Shown: positions 44,706-54,575 of the stretch, one piece after another
Layout: every line of letters starts with the position of its first letter
Position numbering within the stretch: position 1 is the stretch's first letter
Assembly (NCBI GenBank): GCA_031002005.1
Contig: CM061914.1
Span: forward strand, 14,370,148 to 14,434,147
Length of the DNA stretch: 64,000 nt
Direction: 5' to 3'
DNA from: Vandiemenella viatica
Taxonomy: Eukaryota; Arthropoda; Insecta; Orthoptera; Morabidae
The notes under the pieces: generated by a model
Database searches by the model: none
What the model was told of the DNA's origin: nothing
The model's input: only the letters and a program-made list of their open reading frames with translations
Made by a program: the position numbers and the translations under genes

Positions 44706-45370
44706 TTAGAAATTACGAGAAGAGTAGTTTTCAACTTTAAGGATTCCCTGTAATCGTTCCTACAGTTACAATTCACCATACAAATCATTTTAAAGTGTAT
44801 TTATCATATCGAGAAACGTTTATTTTAAGAGATATTCTGCTTTTTTTATGTTTTGAAACACGCGATCAGAATAGTAAAATTCTAAGATTTGAAATATCTT
44901 GAAATCGAGTAAAGCAACAGCTGATCTTTTATCACCAGCTATAGTCAGCATTGTTCCCGATATTTTGATAGTAAAATAAAATAATTTGGCAAAGTTTAAT
45001 TAGTATTTTAATTAAGAGAAAAAAATGAACTTTTTAATTAAAAGGAATATTAATTTTAAATTTATATGAGCAGATAGCCCTAATCAAGACGATAATGGTT
45101 TTGGTAAAAAGTTTAAGCATTTGTCTAGTAATTAAGTTTTTGAAAATAAATTGTCGCGGATTGTTGTTGACGTGTAAAAATCCAGAACACTTAGGGATTT
45201 TCCCCGATCGCATTAGAATGTGTCACTATGTGAAGGTTGAACAAGACATTTAAAACTAATCACTTAAAAATACTCACTAAATAGGTCTAAACACTGTCAG
45301 ACTTTAATTGCTTTTTATCCTCTTGTTCATTTAATTTGCTGGGTCATATTTTGGCTAGGCCGCAGCAGAA
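44706..45370. other. AT-rich intron DNA
   Basis: No feature was recognised between the hAT pseudogene and the solo LTR. Part of it may be the 5' non-coding end of the hAT element. Confidence 0.45.
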
Positions 45371-45375
45371 AGTTG

Positions 45376-45973
45376 TGTTTCGGCTGTGACGTCATTGAAC
45401 CTATATAAACTCGTGCTTACATGTGACCGGATCTTTTCTTTTGTTTGATTTCGTCCCTTTTTCCGTGGAGTGTAATGTTTGGGTAGTCTGCGCAAGTCTG
45501 GTGTAGGTGCGAGGAGGAAACGGTTAGATGTTCGCGCCATTGGGTCAGCCATGTTGGGACTTTGGTGTGATAGCCTGCGAGGATAATGGTTAATATGAAC
45601 TTTTAAATTTACAAAAGGGGCCGGTTGGTGAAATTTCTCTCCACAATCTGCAATATTTTGGAAAAGTGTGTTCGATTTGCCTACTCAACTATTAAATGCA
45701 AATTTTGGTAAATGTGACTTTGGAAATAAAACTTTGAATTTTTGGAAAGTGAACTTGTGTGATTTAGTAGTTAATTTGGAACCTTTTCTAGATTTGTGGT
45801 TTAGAAACAGATCTAGTGGCAACCTTCAAGCATTTAGGTTGAGTTTCTATTCGGCTACATGGTCAAATTTAAATTACTTTGTGGAGATTGCACAGAACTT
45901 TCCATCCACATAAACTGTTAGTTGAGGCACTAAGGCGGATCTACAGCCCCGGTATCAGCCTTGGTTCCTTACA
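45376..45973 (+). repeat. Solo LTR of 598 bp with CRE and TATA motifs
   Basis: The block begins TGTTTCGGCTG, ends GGTTCCTTACA and is flanked by a 5-bp duplication, AGTTG, at 45371-45375 and 45974-45978. Near its start lie a perfect CRE palindrome TGACGTCA (45387-45394) and CTATATAAAC (45401-45410), a promoter-like pair; AATAAA occurs at 45726. These favour + orientation with an unusually short U3. The ORF at 45668-45913 has no known domain. Alternatively the ends could be chance, but the TG/CA ends, duplication and promoter all agree. Confidence 0.7.
45387..45410 (+). promoter_or_regulatory. CRE plus TATA box of the solo LTR
   Basis: TGACGTCA, a consensus CREB/ATF site, stands 6 bp before CTATATAAAC on the + strand, within 35 bp of the LTR start. 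This is a plausible RNA polymerase II core promoter oriented like FASN. Transcription from it is not shown. Confidence 0.5.
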
Positions 45974-45978
45974 AGTTG

Positions 45979-47198
45979 AAGAGAATAAATAAAAATAAAT
46001 GCCCGTTTTCATCTTTCAAAAAATAGTTTAAATGTACTTCTGACGGTCCACACAAAATAATTTGATATATATTGCTCATATCAAATATGTTTGGCCACAA
46101 ACCTTCATCAGATACATTGTATTTATTATTCCACATATGTTTATACTTTTATCTGCCAGAAAATTCACATCTTGAGTTTGACTTAGAGACAACTCATACG
46201 GTTCAAGTAACAAGTTAATGGGCTGGTCACTTTGAATAGATGAGTGTATGAGTGCCCAACTGTTCGAAATCTGATGTAAAACTGGTGAGATAGGATTCAA
46301 TAACTGAAGTACTTTCAAGTATTAATTAATATTCATGTTTTTTAGTTTGTTAAAAACTATGTCTTTATTATTTTTTCTAATATGATTTCCTGAACAAAAA
46401 AAATAAATCTTTTTTAGTTATTTCTTTATTTTCTGACATAACTCGTCAAATGGGGACACTGCTCTATTTCACAATCACAATGTTATATTACATCAATAAC
46501 TAATTTTTAAAAAAATCTTTAAGTAAGTGTAATCAGAAAAAAAAACATTGGTTATGTAATTGAAAGATGAAAATTTTGTTTGGACTTACCAAAAATCAAA
46601 ATAATATATTGGTCACAATAATCGCTATACACTATAATTGTTTGATAAGTAATAATAGTAAAACCTAAGCACCTTGATTTAACTATTTAGCTTAGTCCAA
46701 AGTCTTACAATTTTGTCTAAGTTAATTACAATATTCATCACCATTCACTACATTACTACATACTGAATCATGCCAGTCAATACTTAGATAGAAGTATAAT
46801 GAAATGAACTACTATCATTTCATTCATTCATTAATAACTTACAAACTATGAAGTATTTGTTGGGACTTTCCTGCAAATAAAATGGTTCAATTACTCCATA
46901 AGTGTGGCCCGTTATTCCTAGCTCATTAATTTTACAGGGACTAACCCAACTATGAATATAAATGGCTTTTTAGATGAGACTAAATGAGCACACTAATAGT
47001 ACTAATTTAATCTAGCTACCATGCAAATAATAAATAAATAATTCATAAGTAAGTTATTGATAATGTACAAGTTTTTCTAAAAAGGTTTTATTAATTGCTT
47101 GCGAACTTATGAGTATCTACAAAGCGAAGAATAATACAGGAGGCTTAATATGAGTTACCATTTGCCGTGTGTCACTCAATGTGTCTCTTTTGTACTAT
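45979..47198. other. AT-rich intron DNA
   Basis: No supported feature was found. A minus-strand frame of 80 codons at 46076-46318 has a protein-like composition but matches nothing I recognise. Confidence 0.45.
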
Positions 47199-47441
47199 TT
47201 TTTTTTTTTTTTTTTAACTGCTTAACGTCTCTTAACAGCGAGGTCTTTAGAGACGGGAAAGGATGGGGGGCAAGGAATGGGAAGGAATTCAGCCATGGCC
47301 TTTTGGAGGAAGCATCCCGGCATTTGTCTGGAGTGATTTGGGAAATCATGGAAAACCCAAATCTGGATGCCCGGACATGGATTCGAACCGCCGTCCTCCC
47401 GAATGCGAGGCCAGAACGCTAACTGTTGCACCACCACTCTC
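47199..47441 (-). mobile_element. tRNA-derived SINE, well preserved copy
   Basis: On the minus strand the head reads GTGGTGCAACAGTTAGCG (A-box-like) and GGCGGTTCGAATCCATG (B box). The body follows (CATCCAGATTTGGGTTTTCC, CGGGATGCTTCCTCCAAAAG, GACCTCGCTGTTAAGAGACG) and an A tail, seen as the T run at 47200-47215. Pol III promoter boxes and an A tail make it a SINE, mobilised by a LINE. The wording resembles a SINE I recall from orthopterans. Short ORFs on both strands here are not genes. Confidence 0.9.
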
Positions 47442-47444
47442 GGT

Positions 47445-47990
47445 CTCTTTTGTTCTACCTTAGTTAGTGAAAGATACGACAAGTGACAAATTGACAAGTC
47501 ATGTTACACTAGCTCATCACTCCTACAAAATAAGTTTATAAAAGTTAATACAAAGAATTTGGTTTTTCTTTAAATCCTTAGAGATAGATATTTAAATAAA
47601 CGATTAAGTAAATCTGATTCGCACTATGCCCTGTAGACCATGGTGCCCTCAAGACCCTGATGGTCCAGGTGGCCACTCGCATCGCCACCCTCCCCGCCAC
47701 CTACAAACAATCAAAAGATCAAAAATCAACATCTTGCCCTACAACAGAGGCTGTAAATCCTAAAATTGATTATGAATTTACAAAAATTGATCACCTCTAA
47801 ATAATGATAATAAAAGAACATTAGATAATACAAGAATGATTTTACAATGCAAATAGACATAAAGGGATATTGGGCTTGCTGTACATTAATTCAAAAGCAT
47901 GGTCATTATAGTTCATTCTCGACAGTTAAAATTTTCTTTGCTCTTGGCAATATAATTAGTTCAGTTTTATTCATTCAACAGAGGGTGGGA
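47445..47990. other. Intron DNA with a short GC-rich patch
   Basis: The stretch is mostly AT-rich. A GC-rich patch at 47640-47705 (GCCACTCGCATCGCCACCC) stands out, but I cannot place it. Confidence 0.45.
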
Positions 47991-47999
47991 CCCTACACT

Positions 48000-49531
48000 C
48001 TGAGCATTACAGGGTAACTTATACAAACGAGTAGTGACTTGTGCACAACACCGTGTCTGGCACAAGACAAGCACTTTCTTCTTCTTCTGGTCCCTATCCG
48101 TTCTGGATGTCGGCAACCATCTTGGCTGTCTCGTCTCTGCTGGCTGATGCTCGGATTAACTCCGTAGTTGTCTTGGAGGTCCATATTCTTAGATTTTTTA
48201 ACCAGGAAGTTCTTCTTCTACCAGCACTTCTCTTTCCTGGTATTTTCCCCTGGAGAATAGACTGCAGGAGTTCATAACGGCTATTATTCCTCATGATGTG
48301 GCCAAGGTACTGAAGCTTTCGTGTTTTTATGGTGGTCAGTAATTCCATGTCTTTTTTCATTTTGCATAGCACTTCAGCATTTGTGGTGTGGTCTGTCCAT
48401 GGTATTCTCAACATTCTTCGATATAGCCACATTTCAAAAGCTTCTAGCCTTTTACTGATATTTTCTGTTAATGTCCACGTTTCAACGCCATACAGGAGGA
48501 CAGAGAACACATAGCAATGCAGGAGTCTCATTTTCTTGGTAATTGATAAATTATGACTTTTAAAAAGGTTATTCATTTTATTGAATTTACCAATATGTGA
48601 CTTTACTTCATCAGATGGATCCCATTGGCTGTTTACTCTGGTGCCAAGATACATATACCTTGATACACATTCAATGATCTACTGGTTAATCATAATATGG
48701 CATTGGGAGTTGTTTTTGCCAATGACCATTACTTTTGTCTTATTTATATTAATGTAAAGTCCATATTCGTGGCTGCGTTGTGATACTCTATCTATAAGAT
48801 ATTGTTAGCTTACCTGACTGTCTGCAAAAATGACTGTGTCATCTGCATTGCGAATATTGTTTATCCAGTTTCAATTCAACAGCACTCCCATCTCCACACC
48901 ACTCAACGCCTCCCTAAAGATATACTCTGAGTAGATATTAAGTAATAAGAGGGACAGGATACAACCTTTTCTTACACCACGAAGAATTTTTGACTTCATC
49001 CGTATTTTCTCCCTTCAGTCTCACATGAGCAGACTTTTTCCAGTACAGGTTAACAATAATTCTGAAGTCTTTATCATCTAAGCCAATACTTTTTAAAATT
49101 TCTATCATTTTCTGATGCTTTACCCTGTCAAAGGCCTTCTGATAATGTATAAAACAAGCATAGACATCACAATTTATATCTCTGGAGCGTTGAAATAGTA
49201 TTTGGATGCTAAACAGAGCTTCTCGTGTTCCAACCGCATTTCTGAATCCGAACTGTGAAGGTGATACATATTCTTCACAGAGCTTATATATCCTTCGATG
49301 AATAACCTTCAGAAAAAATTTTAATGTGTGGCTCATAAGGCTAATCGTTCTGTAGTCACCACATGACTTAGCTCCTGGTAGTTTTGGTAATGTAATAAAC
49401 TCTGATTTGAGCCAATCTTGAGGAATTCTACCAGAGTTGTAGATTTCATTCAACACTAAGTTCAACCACTTTGTACTATCTATATCAAGCAGTTTAAAAA
49501 ATTCTGTATTTACCGTATGTAATTGCAGCAA
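48000..49531 (-). mobile_element. LINE reverse transcriptase fragment (RTE-like family)
   Basis: On the minus strand, 49531-48938 encodes CGDYRTISLMSHTLKFFLKV, YVSPSQFGFRNAVGTREALF and CFIHYQKAFDRVKHQKM. A broken stretch follows with GVRKGCILSLLLLNIYSEYI and NADDTVIFAD (the catalytic DD). Then 48654-48094 encodes MYLGTRVNSQWDPSDEVKSH, SVLLYGVETWTL and LRIPWTDHTTNAEVL. The order and the YGVETW/WTDH blocks fit RTE-type or related insect LINEs. It is 5'-truncated within RT and distinct from the 13.5-kb element. Stops lie near 48680-48940. Confidence 0.85.
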
Positions 49532-50414
49532 ATGTCATTAGCAGTCATGACCCACCTCATTTTCGTGAGTCTGCACAAGCTACTCTTAGGATCCTTCTGT
49601 TCAGCGCAGCCATTTGTAATCCATGTCACGTCACTTCTCCCAGCCAGGTCCTCCTCTCTTCAACATGAGATCTGCATTCACAGTTTCCACCAATGTGAGC
49701 AGCCAATCGGAGGCCTCTCTCGAAATGAACAAAGCCAAACATGCTGGGGATCTGGTCACATCCAGTTAGATGGTTTAGGTGCTGGCACTCTGTGGTATGG
49801 GTCCACATATTTTTTTCTTGGTGTCTCATAGTTTCTTTTCCCATACATGCTTGACTTGAGGCACATATCGTCAAACAATAAATTGTCTCACCCATATACC
49901 ATTTTCATAACCAAACATTTCTTGCCCCACCAAGCAGTCCTCAGTGGTCTAGGTGCACAAACAACACACTACACAGACAACCTCTCTGCTTTATTACACC
50001 ATCTGAGTCAATTTCTTTTAAGACAACTTCTAATATTTTTTACTGTATGTACAATGCAGTTGGATTTGTATTTCTTTTTTTAAATATATATATATGTATT
50101 GGAGCGAATATGTATGCCTCACAGAAAATCAGAAGTAAATATTGTCTTTAATAGCTAAAAATGTGTTGATTTGAGAAGCAATATCTCAAATGTTTTAAAA
50201 TGTTTTTCTGTGTTCCTCATGATTTCAAATACAAGATGCAAGTACATAAGTTCCTTAATTTCTTTCCACCTTCATGAGATTTCCCCATTCCATGACTCTC
50301 ACTTTAAAAATAAATAAATAAATTTAAATTAAAAAATAGAGAGAAAGAGAGATTACCCTTCATGTTCTCCTTGGTTTCTTGGATAGATCCATTATTTCCA
50401 TAAATCATATTATT
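49532..50414. other. Intron DNA without recognised features
   Basis: Overlapping ORFs on both strands at 49.52-50.08 kb show no domain. An A/T-rich simple stretch lies at 50305-50355. Confidence 0.45.
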
Positions 50415-50640
50415 ATGGAGTGGTAAAGGCGTCTGTCTGGAGATCAAAATGTCCCCAGTTCAAGTTTCAGTGGAGATTTTCACAGGCACTTAACCTGAAC
50501 TTACCTCTGATAGCTTGTTGTGTAATGTGAAGTACATGAGAATGTTTCCATTGTTTGGAGTCCACCTTAAGCTGTAGGTCTCCTGTACACGTTAAGCTGT
50601 AGGTCTCCTGTACACGGAAGGATTGTCAGCTTACGTTAAG
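50415..50640 (+). repeat. Possible degenerate tRNA-related SINE with a 25-bp tandem duplication
   Basis: GAGTGGTAAAGGCGTCTGTC, then CCCCAGTTCAAGTTTC, resemble spaced A and B boxes of a tRNA-derived SINE, but no cloverleaf is convincing. Within it, the 25-mer starting TTAAGCTGTAGG and ending TGTACACG occurs twice in a row at 50569-50593 and 50594-50618. The tandem copy is exact, so it is a recent local duplication. Confidence 0.45.
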
Positions 50641-50749
50641 ACTGCTACGACAGGGGCAGAATGTGCAGCAAATAAACCTATATTACACTCATTGATGAAG
50701 AACAAGTACACAATAATTGCACTTCTCATATGTTTGCCTCTGTTATAAG

Positions 50750-51840
50750 TAGTGTTGTCAGGTGTCCCAATAAGTGAGGGATGTCCCAATTTTTGGTGGT
50801 CTGGTGATGTGTCCCGATTGATCGGCATGCCATATGTCACAATTTTTTGACCTTGTGATAAAAAAACTATCATTCTTCATAAAAACTGAAATTGCATGTC
50901 ACATGTCAAGACACATCACACCCAACCAGCAATGCTATTCACAGCTTATGGTACAACTGACTCCAATAACCTGCACATTGTGCAGAAATAGCATATCTCA
51001 TGGTGGCCAAAATCATACCAAAAACACCAGAAATGCAATGATCACAAGAAAAAGAGAACTGCTGGTTTAACATCATGACAGAAAATATTTTTAACACTGA
51101 TCAAATAAGAACTTAAAGAAAAAAATGTGATAATGCATGAAGTCACAAAGATATATCACTTTGTCAAGCACACCTTGTCATTCAGTTCACTCAATTGTGA
51201 ATCAAAACATGCCCTTGCTTTGTATAATGATTTTAAAATGCTAAGAAATTGTCACTTGAGTGTTCAAAGGCCAGTGGGAATGCATATGTTTTATGTTTGG
51301 CATCTAGTCAATAAGTGATCGAAGCTTTTCAAATGATACATTTTTTAGTATTGCTACAAGCACCTCCAGACAGTCATATTTTCCCACCAATTATAAGATT
51401 TTACAGCCCAACTGAAAAGTTAAAAACTTGCATAATTGATTTTTATGGAGACATGAATGAAGATGCATCAGTCAAGCATAAAAAATTATTGACACTACTG
51501 AAGGATAGTAAACGTCTTAATAGTTACTATGCAGACATTACAAATGTAAGCTTTGGGTACCACAATTCAGTTTTCCCTTTACTCTACAATAATGACAAAA
51601 TTACATGAGTGGGAAGTACTGCACATACTTTGCATAACAGTTCAGGGTGAGTAAATTTGGCTTGGAGAATTTCATCCTGCAGCTGCATAGTCAGTTCTCA
51701 TACTATGCCAAGCAAGGTAAAACATTAAAGATATTAATGAGATGCATGAAACTGACTTTGCTTCAGTTATGTGGCATTTAAAGAAATGGTGTATGCCATA
51801 AATAGAAGGAGCAAGGGGATACTTTCTGAGTTGTTAGCTA
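50750..51840 (+). mobile_element. hAT transposon remnant (SHGG zinc-finger type)
   Basis: The left end reads AGTGTTGTCAGGTGTCCCA, a hAT-like terminus. Next is CTLCRNSISHGGQNHTKNTR (about 50973-51035), resembling the C-x2-C, HGG and H zinc finger of an insect hAT family. Further on, VTKIYHFVKHTLSFSSLNCE (51127-51318) and FPPIIRFYSPTEKLKTCIID with DFYGDMNEDASV and LNSYYADITNVSFG (51315-51608) fit the central transposase region, including its YCADN-NV-FG block. Frames shift and stops are many. The right end was not found. Confidence 0.65.
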
Positions 51841-51869
51841 AAGCTGTAACGGAGCCATTTTCACTGATG

Positions 51870-52312
51870 ATGCAGTAAGGACTGTGCCTTTTTTAGGTTA
51901 CGAGCTGCTGGTAAGGGGATAGAAATATATAATCAAAGTGATACTGATTGTAAATCCATGATGGAAAAAATCACAAATGCTAAAGAAATATGTGAAGCTG
52001 CTGAAACAAAAACTGACTGGGGAAGAACTGGGAAGGAGCAAGCTAATACGTAAAATAACATAATGCCAGTAGTAAGGTCACTAAAGATGAACTGTAGAAG
52101 TATAATGAACAAAGTAATCGAATGTGGAAATTTATCAGAAATATATCAGCCACAAGTAATTATAGGGTTAAATTCTTGGTTAAAGGCAGAAGTACTAGAC
52201 AGTGAAGTTTTTCCTGATGGTTTCATAGTGTACCTCAGAGACAGAGAGGGGTTATCAAAAACTACTACAGTTCATAGACCATGACCATTAGTTTCTTGGG
52301 ATAGATTACTGC

Positions 52313-52378
<66 letters not shown>

Positions 52379-52392
52379 AGGATGTTGGCTAC
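51870..52392 (+). mobile_element. CR1-like LINE, start of the endonuclease (before a hAT insertion)
   Basis: The ORF 52063-52284 encodes LKMNCRSIMNKVIECGNLSE, then QPQVIIGLNSWLKAEV and EVFPDGFIVYLRDR, the opening of the CR1-type endonuclease (N-RSI-NK, I-GTESWL, EVFP-F-V-R-DR). Upstream, EKITNAKEICEAAETKTDW may be the end of ORF1. It carries more 5' sequence than the copy at 780. It contains a 61-A run (52316-52376) and is cut by a hAT element at 52393. Confidence 0.82.
52316..52376 (+). repeat. Poly(A) run of 61 bases inside a LINE
   Basis: The run sits where the sister copy at 826-846 has AAATAAAAAAGAAAAAA. It is therefore an in-place expansion of an A-rich coding stretch, not a retroposon tail, since LINE sequence continues on both sides (CAGGATGTTGGCT follows). 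Length may be unreliable in assembly. Confidence 0.8.
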
Positions 52393-53517
52393 CAGAGATA
52401 TGCATTACTTGAAATACACGTATTTAAAATGCAAATATTCAAAATACCCATTTTCATTTTGTTTTTAAAATACCCTGGTATAAAAATCATTTTGTATTTT
52501 ATTTGAAATACTTTTTAAAACGTATTTTCTACACTTTTATTAATCTTTAATATCTTTTATTTGAATTTTTTTATACTTTTATTAATCTTCAATATCTTTC
52601 ATTTCATTTTGATGCCACCTCTCATGGATATTGAGTTATTCGGTTGAATTATTTTTATCAAAGTGTAAGTAAAACATCAAAAATATGTTTTCTAAAAACA
52701 TCAGAAGTAACATGGGTGACAGAAATATTTTCTATGGACATTTACTGCCAGAATTAACGAGAATGCAACAAATGTTAAGCAGTTCAAAATGGGTAATCCT
52801 GCATACTGTGGTGAGTGTTGATAGATGTAAGTAAAGGAAGCACTGGAAAACATTTTGAGAGATAATTAGAATAAAAATGATTACACATTAGCACCTGTAT
52901 CTTAACTTTATTCCACATTCAATATGTTGCCTAAGGAGAACAGAGAATACATAAAAGGATAATTTGTTTCTGAGGTAATAAATATAAAACAAGATGATGA
53001 TCAAAGTACACATAATCCAGCAGGAAAAAAAGTAAAGGAATGAATCTTATTGTATGTTTGTAATGTGTGCAAATTCTTCTGTAGCCAATGATGATTCAAA
53101 AACTATTATAGATCTAGAAATACTGCAATATTTAAAAGATAAAGATACCAGTTTAGATTGCCTAAATATCCAAGAGTAAACATGTGTTTCTAAAAAAATA
53201 ATGCTTGTTTGGAAATTTCTGCTCCAGCAGAACATAGGATCATAATGTGCCTGATAGACTGAATGTGAAGGATGACTTGTTTGAGCAAATACTGGTGTTA
53301 CGCAATGAATTAAATGAAATACATAACGTACATGATAAATGAACAAAAAAAAGTATTATATTTTAATAAAAGTATTTTAAAAATACGTATTTTGCATTTT
53401 GTATTTAAATACTAACATTTGAAATCATTTTGTTATTTTGTATTTGAAATATAAAAGCAAGAAAGTATTTGCATTTTGTATTTAATTGCTTTTTAATAAC
53501 TATTTTGTACATCTCTG
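52393..53517 (+). mobile_element. hAT transposon, decayed, inserted in the LINE
   Basis: The 1,125-bp element starts CAGAGATATGCATTACTTG and ends, on the minus strand, CAGAGATGTACAAAATAG. It has an 8-bp target duplication, TTGGCTAC/TTGGCTGC, at 52385-52392 and 53518-53525. The ends are followed by AAATAC/GTATTT-rich subterminal DNA typical of one hAT group. Inside, + strand frames near 53140-53340 read LPKYPRVNMCF, SAPAEH and NVKDDLFEQILVLRNEL, a decayed trace of the hAT dimerisation region (YPRLA, SAPAERVFS). No catalytic part remains. Confidence 0.85.
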
Positions 53518-53525
53518 TTGGCTGC

Positions 53526-54256
53526 TTACCACGGTGGGAGAACAATGAATATGAGGCTCTTGGGAAGAAATTAAATTCATGCTGGGAGTTCAGAAGTGAG
53601 AATAGAATGGTCATTATTGGCAGGGATTTAAATTTATGAGATGTAAACCTGCTATAAAATAAGATTGATAACACAAGGTAACAGAGATTTTTCAAAAACC
53701 TTAATAAGGGAAAGAAGGTTTACACAATCATGTGGTAGAGCAGAACACTAGGGAACAAAACTCTTGGATATCTTCTTAATAAAGCCCAATGATAATCTTG
53801 TGGGGTGTCAAGTAAATGAAGGAATAAGTGATTATGGGGCTGAACTGATGGGTAGGAGAGGCCAAAATTTAAGGGGAAAATAGGTACAATTATAAAAAGG
53901 CACAAATTTTGTACTTGAGATATTTTAGGGTAGTTTCACCAAATGGAAAGATAGCACAAGTACAGTAAAGTCAAGGTGGGAAGAGTTCAAGGAGATAATA
54001 AAAAATGAAGAAATATTTATTCCAAAACAGAAAATAAAAGAGAAGTAGAGAACTTATGTATTATAATAAGGAGGAGAGGCGGTTAAAGAGGTTGGTAAGA
54101 AGAGAACATAACAGAGTTAAGAGACAACAGAACAGCAGTGAATATTTGAAACAGCTAAATGAGGAATTAATAATAGCAAAGAAGGTGGCTTAGGATGGGT
54201 TTATAAAGAATGCATGGGAACCACTGTCTGATGCATCCAAAAATTTCTATGGCTAT
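53526..54256 (+). mobile_element. CR1-like LINE, endonuclease remainder after the hAT insertion
   Basis: The sequence continues from the target site as CTTACCACGGTGGGAGAACA, then follows the copy at 870-1600. GAATATGAGGCTCTTGGGAA, TGATAATCTTGTGGGGTGTC and AGGTTGGTAAGAAGAGAACA all match that copy in order. It ends at the FYGY point (AATTTCTATGGCTAT), where PLE sequence begins. Stops break the coding. Confidence 0.85.
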
Positions 54257-54571
54257 GATTAATAGATTTTCAGGGTATGTCACGTTGTTTATCTCATAAT
54301 CTGAGCTTTTGGCTGCCTTCAGCAGAGATACTGTTTATGTTGGCATAACAACGAGTGATAAGCACCACAGAGTTAAAGGCTGCTATCTTTATTCATGCTG
54401 TCAGTATTCTTTAATATTTCTGCCACCTCATTCCCACGTCGAGGCCACCACTGGTCTTCTCTCAACAGCAGCCTCGTGTCTTGAAATTTTATTTTGTGCC
54501 CGGTGTTAATGTCATGGCGAACTATGGCGTATTTGTTGCTGTTGCTATATTTATTGTGGCAGATATGTTCC
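54257..54571 (-). mobile_element. Penelope-like element, C-terminus and 3' UTR (left of piggyBac)
   Basis: On the minus strand, coding for the end of the GIY-YIG nuclease (a TGH-I-FQD type block, then WWPRR before the stop region) leads into a 3' UTR shared with 62935-63140: GAGATACTGTTTATGTTGGC, AAAGGCTGCTATCTTTATTC and GAGGCCACCACTGGTCTTCT. The right edge is the TTAA where piggyBac landed. This PLE family differs from that at 60-61 kb. Confidence 0.78.
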
Positions 54572-54575
54572 TTAA

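Noticed and set aside
46076..46318. 80-codon minus-strand frame with protein-like wording
   Set aside because: I could not tie it to any family or find convincing splice sites, so it stays unassigned.
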